From DATKKG01 sp964475215 (GTDB lineage: Archaea > Thermoproteota > Nitrososphaeria > Conexivisphaerales > DTJL01), in the NCBI GenBank assembly GCA_964475215.1, contig CAYYVT010000031.1, forward strand, positions 1-25,568: DNA of 25,568 nucleotides. The letters are read 5' to 3'. Shown here in pieces: positions 13,450 to 20,656 of the stretch. The notes below the pieces were generated by a model. The model did no database searches. It was not told the DNA's origin and saw only the letters and a program-made list of their open reading frames with translations. The position numbers were made by a program, and so were the translations under genes. The number at the start of each line of letters is the position of its first letter. Position 1 is the stretch's first letter.

Positions 13450-13893
13450 TTGGGTCCAGAGGATGAAGTGCGCAGAAAGGTCGAGCGCCTGATTCGCGCA
13501 GAAGAGGAGGGAGGCTATGAGGCGATGGCCGGAGAAGCGTGCTCAAAGCGCCTGAGCTGGTACCGAAGGAATGCCAAGCGCCTCAGGCTGGCGGGCACCG
13601 ACGTGCGCAGGGCCTACTCACTTCTGTTGATACAGTACCTTGGGCTGGACCCTAGGGATGTCCCGGTGATCTATGAGGACGAGAAGAGGATAGTCTGGAG
13701 GTCCTACAACTTCTGCCCCCTGCTTGAAGCATGCAATCGATTGGGCCTCGATACCAAGATGGTCTGCAGGTCCCAGGAGGCAGCCGCTCAGACACTCGTA
13801 TCGAAGGTGAACCCCAACTTGAGGTTCACCCGGAACTATGACAGCCTCAGACCCAGGTCGCCATACTGCGAAGAAATGATCTACGAACCCTAG
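13450..13893 (+). CDS. Uncharacterised protein with conserved-looking cysteines
   Basis: This is a 147-residue soluble protein. The N-terminal half is helical and rich in Glu/Arg; the C-terminal half contains YNFCPLLEACNRLGLD, TKMVCRSQEAA, NPNLRFTRNY and a final RSPYCEEMIYEP. The spacing of Cys residues and the closing CEEMI segment remind me of the L-2-amino-thiazoline-4-carboxylate hydrolase-like (ATC hydrolase) family, but this is a weak recollection and no function is claimed. TTG 13450 is the first in-frame start after the predicted initiation point near 13440; the frame itself stays open back to 13378. A hairpin follows the stop. Confidence 0.7.
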   Translation: MGPEDEVRRKVERLIRAEEEGGYEAMAGEACSKRLSWYRRNAKRLRLAGTDVRRAYSLLLIQYLGLDPRDVPVIYEDEKRIVWRSYNFCPLLEACNRLGLDTKMVCRSQEAAAQTLVSKVNPNLRFTRNYDSLRPRSPYCEEMIYEP

Positions 13894-13900
13894 GTCCCTT

Positions 13901-13918
13901 GGCCCCTTACTGGGGGCC
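13901..13918. terminator. GC hairpin between convergent genes
   Basis: GGCCCC-TTACTG-GGGGCC forms a perfect 6-bp stem with a 6-nt loop in the 49-nt gap between two convergent genes. It could act on both strands. There is no T-run after it on either side, so a role in termination rather than just RNA stability is not shown. Confidence 0.35.
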
Positions 13919-13942
13919 CTAATGAACCAAGGAGCCAGGCCG

Positions 13943-14371
13943 TCACTTGGCCGCCGCGTTGGCAGTGGATCGCTTTGCCATTTCGCCGAGGATGGCCGCC
14001 GGTATCTCCGGATGCAGTCGGATTAGCGCCGCGAAGGACCAGGCAGTGAAGGCGGCGCATCGTGTCGCCGCGACGGCCACCACGTCGGCGGACCTCGGCT
14101 GGTTGTCGAGCACAGCCATTTCGCCAAAGAATCCTCCCGGGCCTATTTCAGAGAGTATCTTTCCCTTGCGGCGCACCTCAGCCTTCCCCTCAAGGATGAC
14201 GTAGAACCCAATGCCAAGTTCACCCTGCTCTACGATCGTCTGTCCCGGACTGAAAGAAACGTCGTGCGCCAGCTTGACGACGACGCCTAGCTGCTTCTTC
14301 TTGAGGACAGAGAAGAGTGGAACAAGGGCAAGCGCGTCGGCGAAGTCGGGCCGAATCTCAGCTTCTTTCAT
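13943..14371 (-). CDS. Stand-alone cyclic-nucleotide-binding (CAP_ED) domain protein
   Basis: This 142-residue protein consists of little more than one cNMP-binding beta roll: LVPLFSVLKKKQL, VSFSPGQTIVEQGELGIGFY, VILEGKAEVRRKG, and the phosphate-binding cassette GPGGFFGEMAVLDNQPRSADV (Gly83, Glu84, Arg93, Ser94), then a short C-terminal helix. The cassette Arg and Glu that bind cAMP or cGMP in known proteins are present. No DNA-binding, kinase or channel domain is attached, so the output is unknown. ATG 14371 lies 27 nt from a TTTAAA box, a clear leaderless start; an open frame back to 14545 is low-complexity and not included. Confidence 0.85.
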   Translation of the reverse strand: MKEAEIRPDFADALALVPLFSVLKKKQLGVVVKLAHDVSFSPGQTIVEQGELGIGFYVILEGKAEVRRKGKILSEIGPGGFFGEMAVLDNQPRSADVVAVAATRCAAFTAWSFAALIRLHPEIPAAILGEMAKRSTANAAAK

Positions 14372-14395
14372 CAAGCAAACTGCGGAGTCAGGAAA

Positions 14396-14401
14396 TTTAA
14401 A
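14396..14401 (-). promoter_or_regulatory. TATA box of the cNMP-binding-domain gene
   Basis: TTTAAA (within AAATTTAAA) centred 27 nt upstream of ATG 14371 on the minus strand. It lies in the 212-bp gap after the glutamate dehydrogenase gene, in which I see no other gene. Confidence 0.6.
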
Positions 14402-14583
14402 CTCATCTCCTCTATCGCCTCGACGCGCCAAGGTGCGACCTGAGGCATTGAAGGCGAATATGACGAGGTCGGTGTCACCGGGAGCGACGGCAACTGTTCG
14501 ATTTCGACCGGGCTCGGAACGGACGCATAGAGGATTTCGCCTCACTCGCTAGGAAGGGGCCCGACCTCTCCTCCTCACGTGTC

Positions 14584-15807
14584 CTACCTTGAGCCTATTC
14601 GCCTGGCTACGTCGATATCTCCCTTGCGAAGCAGCATGGCGCGCCTGACCCTGGCCATCGCGATCTCTTCGGCCACAGATCTTATCGACCGACCGGTCCC
14701 CAGCACCTCCTGGACCACGACCTCGGTGTTCTTCGAGATCTTGTACTCGATCAGATCGAAGGCCTCCTTCTCGGTGCCGCCCTTGTATTCCACATACGAT
14801 CCGATCACGCCGCCGGCGTTCACCAAGAGGTCCGGGAGGACCCATACACCTCCTGAATGAAGGGCCGCATCGGCCTCTCTCGTGGTTGGGATGTTGGCGG
14901 CTTCGACGACCATCCTTACCTTGGACGCCAAGAGCTGGAGAACCGTCCTTTCGTTTATCACGTCAGAGGTGGCCGCCGGAACGAAGATATCGCAGGGGAC
15001 CTTGAAGACTTCGTCCCTCCCCACCTTCTGGTAGGACGGGATGCTGCTGAGCACCGGCTCTCGGTTGGACTGCTTCATCTCGTTGAGTATCTTCGGCAGG
15101 TCGAGGCCCTTAGGGTCCGCTATCGAGCAGCTGATGTCGGAGATGCCCACGACCTTGAAACCCATCTCGTCCAGAAACTTCGCCGTGAACGAGCCCACGT
15201 TCCCGAACCCCTGGACGCAGACCCTTGCCTCCTTCGGGTCCAAGTCGAACTTCTGGAGCTTGTTCAGCAGTTCCAAAGCCAGGTTTGTGGCGTGGGCTAC
15301 GCCGTAGCCCGTCGTCCCCAGTTCGTGAGGGATCCCCCCTATCTCCGACGGCTTCCCCGTGCAGGCCTTCATGTCCCCAACTTCGTGGGCGAAGACCGCC
15401 ATTTCGAGCTCCGTCGTCCCCATATCGGTGGCGCCGACGTACTGGTTCGGGACGTAGGGCTTGATCGCCCTGGCGAAGGCCCTAATCCAGGCCGCCCTGT
15501 CCGTCTTCGTCGGATCTCCACGTATGCCCGCCTTGGCGCCCCCAAAGGGGAGCCCCGCCAAGGCAACCTTCCAAGTCATGACCCTAGCGAGCCTGAAAAC
15601 CTCAAGGGGGGTGACCGATGGAGAGAACCTTATCCCGCCCTTTCCCGGGCCGCTGGCGGTGTTGTCTATGACGAGGACGCCCTGCATCCCAGTGTCAGGG
15701 TCGTACACCTGGACGACCTTCTCGGGTCCCCATTCGTCTCCCATGCTCCAGACGTCGATGTCCTGCAGGCGCTCCGTAGGGGCGGAGCTAGCTTTCGATT
15801 CGCTCAA
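14584..15807 (-). CDS. gdhA: Glutamate dehydrogenase (Glu/Leu/Phe/Val dehydrogenase family)
   Basis: This 407-residue enzyme interconverts glutamate and 2-oxoglutarate plus ammonia. It shows KGGIRFSPSVTPLEV (residues 56-70), GLPFGGAKAGI with the catalytic Lys92, VGATDMGT, and the Rossmann motif QGFGNVGSFTAKFL (199-212), followed by VVGISD at the second strand. Length and spacing are those of hexameric archaeal GDH. The frame is open back to 15966, but that part is an Arg/Pro-rich shadow of the upstream gene. TTG 15807 is chosen, about 37 nt from the TATA box at 15841-15847, with GGGAG 4 nt upstream. The promoter overlaps the 3' end of the SpoIIM-like gene. Confidence 0.95.
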   Translation of the reverse strand: MSESKASSAPTERLQDIDVWSMGDEWGPEKVVQVYDPDTGMQGVLVIDNTASGPGKGGIRFSPSVTPLEVFRLARVMTWKVALAGLPFGGAKAGIRGDPTKTDRAAWIRAFARAIKPYVPNQYVGATDMGTTELEMAVFAHEVGDMKACTGKPSEIGGIPHELGTTGYGVAHATNLALELLNKLQKFDLDPKEARVCVQGFGNVGSFTAKFLDEMGFKVVGISDISCSIADPKGLDLPKILNEMKQSNREPVLSSIPSYQKVGRDEVFKVPCDIFVPAATSDVINERTVLQLLASKVRMVVEAANIPTTREADAALHSGGVWVLPDLLVNAGGVIGSYVEYKGGTEKEAFDLIEYKISKNTEVVVQEVLGTGRSIRSVAEEIAMARVRRAMLLRKGDIDVARRIGSR

Positions 15808-15833
15808 TCTCCCGCGCCGCTGGCTAGGCCGGG

Positions 15834-16571
15834 CTACTCCATATAAGAGCTTCCCGGCCCGCCCGCACCGGGCTCGGGGGGCTGCTGTGGAGGTACCTCT
15901 ATGGGAGGGGGTGGAGCGGGCTCGGCGCCGTACGGAGGTGCGGGCGGGCGGCGCTGGCTTCGCCACACAAGGTAGAGGCCGAGGCCTATGAGGATGGCAA
16001 GCACCCAGGCGTAGGCGAAGCCGTCGAGCCCGAACTCCAGCGTGATCGACTCAAGGAACGCCGCGAAGATCAACAGGAGCATGGCGAGGCCAAATGACAT
16101 GGCGGCCCTCGATATCTCGGCCCTAAGATGCCTGGCCGGGATGGCGTAGAGGAGGAGGAAGCTTTCCGCGACGGCCACGGCATAAGACGACAGTTCGATC
16201 CATGAGTGGGGCGAAAGGAACGTGACGATTAGGAGGAAGGCCGCCGGCACCCCCGAAGTGCTACCGAGCGCCGAAAGGACCTGGCCGGTGGCCAGGGTCA
16301 CCGAGGCGAACCTGATCCATCCCAGGATGGGCACGAACTCCAACACCATTATTCCAGCGTTGTTGAGGAAAATGGAGATGACCTTGAAGGGGAAGGGCTC
16401 GCTCTGGATTTGGTTGAGCGCTCCGCTTGTTCCGTTGAGTATCGAGTTCGATTGGCTGGCGGAAAGCGGCGTCAGAGACACGATGGCGAAGAAGGCGATC
16501 TCCACGACGTAGGTGATCAAGACCAGGATCAGCCATCTCCTGTCGAAGATCTGCCTCTCCGCTGGGAACAT
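15834..16571 (-). CDS. SpoIIM/DUF95-family integral membrane protein with Pro-rich tail
   Basis: This 245-residue protein has an N-terminal cytosolic start (MFPAERQIFDRR), a first transmembrane helix (WLILVLITYVVEIAFFAIV), then the SpoIIM/DUF95 core: FLNNAGIMVLEFVPILGWI, LSPHSWIELSSYAVAVAESFLLL, LGLAMLLLIFAAFLE-type helices and a last helix ending LVWRSQRR. A tail of about 40 residues is dominated by Pro and Gly and ends SSYME. Archaeal SpoIIM homologues are of unknown function; in Bacillus SpoIIM takes part in engulfment. ATG 16571 is about 29 nt from an AAATAGG box. The frame is open upstream to 16868 but without membrane-protein character. Confidence 0.8.
   Translation of the reverse strand: MFPAERQIFDRRWLILVLITYVVEIAFFAIVSLTPLSASQSNSILNGTSGALNQIQSEPFPFKVISIFLNNAGIMVLEFVPILGWIRFASVTLATGQVLSALGSTSGVPAAFLLIVTFLSPHSWIELSSYAVAVAESFLLLYAIPARHLRAEISRAAMSFGLAMLLLIFAAFLESITLEFGLDGFAYAWVLAILIGLGLYLVWRSQRRPPAPPYGAEPAPPPPIEVPPQQPPEPGAGGPGSSYME
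15841..15847 (-). promoter_or_regulatory. TATA box of gdhA
   Basis: CTTATAT on the minus strand, placed in the last codons of the upstream membrane-protein gene; initiation about 27 nt downstream leaves a leader of about 10 nt before TTG 15807. Confidence 0.5.
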
Positions 16572-16790
16572 TGGATAATCCTCACATGCGGTCCTATTTC
16601 TTCCCATCGGCAGTCTCAGCACCAGTCGGAGGATGCCCCGGGGTTGACCGCTCGATGCGCCCGTCCTACCCCTCGGACAGGCGGAGATGGCTCCCGCCCG
16701 AAGGGAATGTCGAATCCGAGGCAGCGAAGGCCTAAAGATGCGCCAGAGGTGACAGGGTTGGAGGAATTGGGCCTCTCTTCCTAAGTAAAC
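16572..16790. other. Intergenic region between divergent membrane-protein genes
   Basis: About 220 bp between the SpoIIM-like gene and the glycosyltransferase promoter. It contains an AAATAGG box (about 16597-16604) for the minus-strand gene. I see no convincing gene, tRNA or box C/D RNA in it; open frames here lack family similarity. Confidence 0.4.
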
Positions 16791-16798
16791 ATTTAATT
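16791..16798 (+). promoter_or_regulatory. TATA box upstream of the glycosyltransferase
   Basis: ATTTAATT. Initiation about 27 nt downstream falls on ATG 16822, which opens a 32-codon ORF and not the glycosyltransferase frame. It is too close to TTG 16809 for that codon to be on the same message. Confidence 0.5.
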
Positions 16799-16821
16799 CC
16801 TGTCTTATTTGGCTCGACTCC

Positions 16822-16920
16822 ATGGCGATCCCCGAGGCCACTCTTTCATCTGGCGAAGGGATGCCCATCGACGGAACGGGGACGGTCGGGAATGGAGGCT
16901 CAAGCGTGGCTTGGACCTGA
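16822..16920 (+). CDS. Possible leaderless leader peptide (32 aa) in front of the glycosyltransferase
   Basis: ATG 16822 lies at the predicted transcription start and opens a 32-codon frame (begins MAIPEATLSSGEGMP, rich in Gly, Ser and Thr) ending at TGA 16918-16920. It overlaps the proposed glycosyltransferase start TTG 16911 by 10 nt in another frame. It may be a leader peptide whose translation is coupled to the enzyme, or the true N-terminus separated by a frameshift, or chance. Only position and promoter spacing support it. Confidence 0.3.
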   Translation: MAIPEATLSSGEGMPIDGTGTVGNGGSSVAWT

Positions 16921-18470
16921 TCGGAACTGGCCTGCTGTTAATCTCATTGGCCGTGACCGTCGCATTCTTCCTTTACGGCTTCAACATCTTCTACCTCCTT
17001 AGGCTCTCCAGGAGCTACAGCAAGCCGAAACCCTACCGAAAGGATAAGCCGACGGTCGCCATCCACCTGCCGATATTCAACGAGAGGTATGTCGCCGAAA
17101 GGCTCCTGGCCGCGTGCGCCGGGACCGCGGAGCTCTACGGAAAGGAGAAGGTCCATCTCTCCGTATTGGACGATTCCGATGACGAGACAACTTCTATCCT
17201 AGAGGGGCTGACCGAGGGCTACAGAGCCAGAGGCTTCAACTTCGATGTCCAGCACCGAGACGACAGGACGGGATTCAAGGCGGGAGCACTCAACTCCGCC
17301 CTCTCAAGGGCAGGCGAAGATTTTGTGGTAGTGTTCGACTCAGATTTCCTGCCGAAGCCGGACTTCCTCGACCTTGCGACCGCCTACATCACCGCCGACG
17401 ATTCCCTGGGGGTGGTCCAGTTCCGCTGGAGCTACACCAACCGCGAGTACAACTGGATCACGAAGGCGGTCTCGATAGGGATGGATGCCCACTTCCTGAT
17501 AGAACAGCCGGCGAGGAGCGCAGGCGGCCTGTTCCTGAACTTCAATGGCAGCGCCGGCATGATCCGAACGCGAGCCCTGAAGGATTCTGGAGGCTGGCAG
17601 GCAGACACGCTCGCCGAGGACCTTGACGCCAGCTACAGGATGCAGCTCCGCCGATACAGGATCCAGTTCGTCAGCGACGACGTGCCCTGCGAAATCCCGC
17701 CGACGGTCGCCAGCTTCAAGAGGCAGCAGGGTAGGTGGGCCAGGGGGAGCCTGCAGGTGGCCAAGAAGTCCCTCCCAACCCTACTGAAGGACAAGGGGGT
17801 GTCGCTTCGGCAGAAGGTCGAGGCCACGATACACCTGACTTACTACTCCGTTCACCCCCTCATGTACGTCTCCTTCATTCTCGCAGCCCTTGCAGCCACC
17901 TTTAACATCGACAGCATAAAGATCTCCATTCCGACAGCCAACCAGATCGGCCAGGCTACCTCCGGCGGGTTCACTGGCTTTTCCTGGGTCACCCCCGTTT
18001 GGGTGCTCTTCGCAATTTCCATCCTCCTCTGCACCGCGGCCGCCTGGATCTACTACATCGTGGCCATGAGGAGGCAGCACTTGAGCGTCGCACGGAACTG
18101 GCGCTCCCTGCTCGCCCTCGGGTTCCTGGGCTACGGGATAAGCGTCAGCAACACCATCGAGGCGGCCAAAGCCCTCCTCTTGAAGAGGAGCGGAGTCTTC
18201 AAGAGGACGCCGAAGTATGCCGTCGTAGGCAAGGAGGGGTCCTGGAAGGACAAGAAGTATCAGGTTCCGCTGGACTACACCTCCCTGCTGGAGGCGTTGA
18301 GCGTGGTGCTGGCGGCGATCGCCATTGGCAGGGCCATCGCCTTCAGCAACTTCGGCATCATAATCATCCTGGGGGTGTACGCGTTCTCCTACGTCTTCGT
18401 GTTCTACACCACAATATCTCAGAGCGGCAAGGAGACGGTGACCACGATCCCCGCCATCGAAGCTCACTGA
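16911..18470 (+). CDS. Membrane family-2 glycosyltransferase (cellulose synthase-like)
   Basis: This is a processive-type GT2 enzyme of 519 residues from this start. One N-terminal transmembrane helix (LDLIGTGLLLISLAVTVAFF) leads to the cytosolic GT-A domain with HLPIFNERYVAERLL, VLDDSDDET, KAGALNSAL, the DxD motif FDSDFLP, EDLDASYRMQLRR (TED equivalent) and QQGRWARGS (QxxRW). At least four C-terminal helices follow. Such proteins build a polysaccharide or glycolipid from a nucleotide sugar; the product is unknown. TTG 16911 follows GGAGG (16894-16898) by 12 nt. TTG 16809 would add 34 Arg-rich residues but lies upstream of the predicted transcript start. The 3' end overlaps guaA by 7 nt, tail to tail. 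Confidence 0.88.
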   Translation: MDLIGTGLLLISLAVTVAFFLYGFNIFYLLRLSRSYSKPKPYRKDKPTVAIHLPIFNERYVAERLLAACAGTAELYGKEKVHLSVLDDSDDETTSILEGLTEGYRARGFNFDVQHRDDRTGFKAGALNSALSRAGEDFVVVFDSDFLPKPDFLDLATAYITADDSLGVVQFRWSYTNREYNWITKAVSIGMDAHFLIEQPARSAGGLFLNFNGSAGMIRTRALKDSGGWQADTLAEDLDASYRMQLRRYRIQFVSDDVPCEIPPTVASFKRQQGRWARGSLQVAKKSLPTLLKDKGVSLRQKVEATIHLTYYSVHPLMYVSFILAALAATFNIDSIKISIPTANQIGQATSGGFTGFSWVTPVWVLFAISILLCTAAAWIYYIVAMRRQHLSVARNWRSLLALGFLGYGISVSNTIEAAKALLLKRSGVFKRTPKYAVVGKEGSWKDKKYQVPLDYTSLLEALSVVLAAIAIGRAIAFSNFGIIIILGVYAFSYVFVFYTTISQSGKETVTTIPAIEAH

Positions 18471-20008
18471 GGCTCTATAGTGGCCGGGGGCTTGTCCGTT
18501 ATGGCGTAGGCCACCATGGACACTTCGGGCAGTCTATTCGTTATCTTCCGGCTGACGGAGTCCAGAAGACCCTCGGGCAGCCGCACCCAGTCGGCAGTCA
18601 TTCCGTCCACTGACGTCACGGCCTTCAAAGTAACGAGGTAGCCATTGCGGCGAGAGTCTCCCGTCACCCCGACGACCCTGTCGTCGCCCACAATGGCGAA
18701 GGCCTGCCAGAGCCCTTCGTAGAGTCCGGCCGCCCTTAGCTCCTCCTCAAAGATGGCGGAGGCCTCGCGGCACACGTTGAGCTTCTCGGTCGTCACCTCT
18801 CCCACTATTCTAACGGCAAGTCCTGGCCCCGGGAAGGGGTGTCGGACCAGGAACTCGTGGGGCATCCCGAGCATTGCCGCTATCTCCCTGACTTCGTCCT
18901 TGTAAAGCTCCTTGAGCGGCTCAAGAAGCTCGAAGGGAAGACCCTTAGGGAGGCCGGCCACGTTATGGTGGGCCTTGATCCTCGACGCGGGGCCCGAAGT
19001 GGAGGCGCTTTCGATGACGTCGGGATACAGCGTCCCCTGGGCAAGCCACCGGAAGGGGCCTTCCTTTTGGTTGAACTCCCGGAAGACGGAGGCGAACTCG
19101 GCGCCGATGACCAGCCTCTTCCTCTCCGGCTCCTTCACCCCCCTGAGGGCGTCCAGGAATCGGCGGGACGCGTCCACGAGGACCACACTCAGCCCCAGCT
19201 TGTCCCTAAGGGTGCGCAGCACCTCCTCCCCCTCTCCCTTCCTGAGAAGCCCGTGGTCCACAAAGAGGCAGGTCAAGTTCTCGCCGACGGCCCTGGAGAT
19301 GAGAAGGGCGAGGGTGGAGGAGTCGACCCCCCCGCTTACGGCGCACAGGACCCTTTCGCCGCCGACCTTCCTTCGGATGTCCTGAACCTGGGTTTCTATG
19401 AAGTCGCCTAGCATCCAGGTCTTCCTGCATCCGCAGACGTCGTAGACAAATGAGGCCAATATCTGGCTTCCGTACTCGGTCTGGGTCACCTCGGGGTGGA
19501 ATTGGACGCCGAATATCCTGCGGCGACGGTCCTCGATGGCGGCGAAGAGTGAGTTGTCCGATGTGGCCGTCACCTGAAAACCGGCGGGCATCTTTGTGAC
19601 CTGGTCGCCATGGCTTGCCCATATGCGGCTCCTGGGCGGCACCCTCTTCAGGATGGCCGAGCCTGCGCGGACCTTCAGGGTGGACTCTCCGTACTCGCTC
19701 TTGGGCGCCGGCTTCACGGCCCCCCCGAAAAGGTGAGCGATGAGCTGGTGGCCGTAGCAGATTCCAAGGATTGGCAGCCCCAGGCCGAGGACATCGGGAG
19801 ATGGCTTCGGGGAGCCCTTGGCGTAGACGCTGGCGGGGCCCCCTGAGAATATGAGGCCCTTCGCGCCGCTCTCCCTGACCTCGCTGGTGGGGATAGAGAA
19901 TGGGACGAGCTGGCATGGGACCCCCAGCTCCCTCACCCGACGGACGATGAGGTGCGCGTACTGCCCTCCGAAATCGAGGACGAGGATCCCGCCTTGGGCA
20001 GGCTTCAT
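18464..20008 (-). CDS. guaA: GMP synthase (glutamine-hydrolysing), fused two-domain form
   Basis: This 514-residue enzyme converts XMP to GMP. The N-terminal class I glutamine amidotransferase has LVLDFGGQYAHLIVRRVR, the nucleophile Cys84 in GICYGHQ, and His171/Glu173 in FHPEV. The ATP pyrophosphatase domain has SGGVDSS (225-231), CLFVDHGLLRKGEGE, and the C-terminal dimerisation domain HPFPGPGLAVRI to the end AITDKPPATIEPQ. Many euryarchaea split these functions into two proteins; here they are fused. ATG 20008 is chosen over ATG 20029, because it lies 27 nt from the shared TATA box and starts the conserved region; 20029 would be upstream of the message. Confidence 0.97.
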   Translation of the reverse strand: MKPAQGGILVLDFGGQYAHLIVRRVRELGVPCQLVPFSIPTSEVRESGAKGLIFSGGPASVYAKGSPKPSPDVLGLGLPILGICYGHQLIAHLFGGAVKPAPKSEYGESTLKVRAGSAILKRVPPRSRIWASHGDQVTKMPAGFQVTATSDNSLFAAIEDRRRRIFGVQFHPEVTQTEYGSQILASFVYDVCGCRKTWMLGDFIETQVQDIRRKVGGERVLCAVSGGVDSSTLALLISRAVGENLTCLFVDHGLLRKGEGEEVLRTLRDKLGLSVVLVDASRRFLDALRGVKEPERKRLVIGAEFASVFREFNQKEGPFRWLAQGTLYPDVIESASTSGPASRIKAHHNVAGLPKGLPFELLEPLKELYKDEVREIAAMLGMPHEFLVRHPFPGPGLAVRIVGEVTTEKLNVCREASAIFEEELRAAGLYEGLWQAFAIVGDDRVVGVTGDSRRNGYLVTLKAVTSVDGMTADWVRLPEGLLDSVSRKITNRLPEVSMVAYAITDKPPATIEPQ

Positions 20009-20029
20009 AGTGAAAACCGAGCTCGACAT

Positions 20030-20038
20030 CTATTTAAG
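20030..20038. promoter_or_regulatory. Shared bidirectional TATA box of guaA and the phosphoribosyltransferase gene
   Basis: CTATTTAAG reads CTTAAATAG on the other strand. Its centre is about 26.5 nt from ATG 20061 (plus) and about 26.5 nt from ATG 20008 (minus). Both genes are therefore predicted to be leaderless from the same box. The whole divergent spacer is 52 bp. Confidence 0.65.
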
Positions 20039-20060
20039 CGTGGTTCGGCGCGAAGTAGAC

Positions 20061-20642
20061 ATGGACTGGCTCGGAACGGTAAAGGAGGACCTGCTGAAGG
20101 CCTCCGTCGTCCAGATGAAGCAGGCGGATAGGGTCTATGACTACATCGTCAACCCGTTGAGCTCTGGCGTGCCCGAGATACCCAGCCAGGCGCTGTGGGG
20201 CTGCGGCTACGAAGTGGCGAGGATCCTCAACCTCAAGGGCGCCGACAAAATCATGGCCCCCGAGGCGATGGGATTCCACATCGCCACTGCCCTGAGCATG
20301 GTCACCGGCCTTCCGATGCTGATGATAAGGAAGCGCGCTTACCACCTCCCAGGCGAGGTCGCCGTCGTGAAGAAGACCGCGTATGAAGAGAGCGTCATGT
20401 ACCTGAACGGCGTCAGGAAAGGCGACAAGGTGGTCCTGGTGGATTCGATCATAGCCACCGGCGGGACCCTCCTCCCCATCATCCGGACCCTTCAGGGGAT
20501 GGGCGTCGTCGTCCACGACGCCGGCGCCGTGATCGAACGCGAAGGCCTTGGAGGAGTGGATCTCATTGAAAGGGAGACCGGCGTGCGCGTCAAGACGCTC
20601 CTCAAGGTCGACATCGTCGACCACAAGATCCGCATCCGGTGA
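20061..20642 (+). CDS. Purine-type phosphoribosyltransferase (Apt/Hpt-like)
   Basis: This 193-residue type I phosphoribosyltransferase has the PRPP-binding loop VVLVDSIIATGGT (residues 124-136), the upstream MAPEAMGFHIATAL segment and the flexible-loop region IRKRAYHLPGEVAVVKKTAYEE. The Ala/Gly-rich pattern and N-terminal length match archaeal adenine or hypoxanthine/guanine phosphoribosyltransferase-like proteins, which turn a free purine base and PRPP into a nucleotide. Base preference is not readable. ATG 20061 fits the shared TATA box exactly. Being divergent from GMP synthase, it puts purine salvage and de novo GMP synthesis under one promoter element. Confidence 0.88.
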   Translation: MDWLGTVKEDLLKASVVQMKQADRVYDYIVNPLSSGVPEIPSQALWGCGYEVARILNLKGADKIMAPEAMGFHIATALSMVTGLPMLMIRKRAYHLPGEVAVVKKTAYEESVMYLNGVRKGDKVVLVDSIIATGGTLLPIIRTLQGMGVVVHDAGAVIEREGLGGVDLIERETGVRVKTLLKVDIVDHKIRIR

Positions 20643-20656
20643 AATCCCGGACGCTG

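Noticed and set aside
14372..14545. N-terminal extension of the cyclic-nucleotide-binding protein.
   Set aside because: It would place the clear TTTAAA promoter inside the coding sequence; the 27-nt spacing to ATG 14371 supports the short form.
15808..15966. N-terminal extension of glutamate dehydrogenase by 53 residues.
   Set aside because: The extension is Arg/Pro-rich, antisense-like in composition, overlaps the upstream gene's coding end and lies before the gdhA TATA box.
16572..16868. N-terminal extension of the SpoIIM-like protein to 16868.
   Set aside because: Arg-rich with no similarity to the family, and it would run into the divergent glycosyltransferase promoter.
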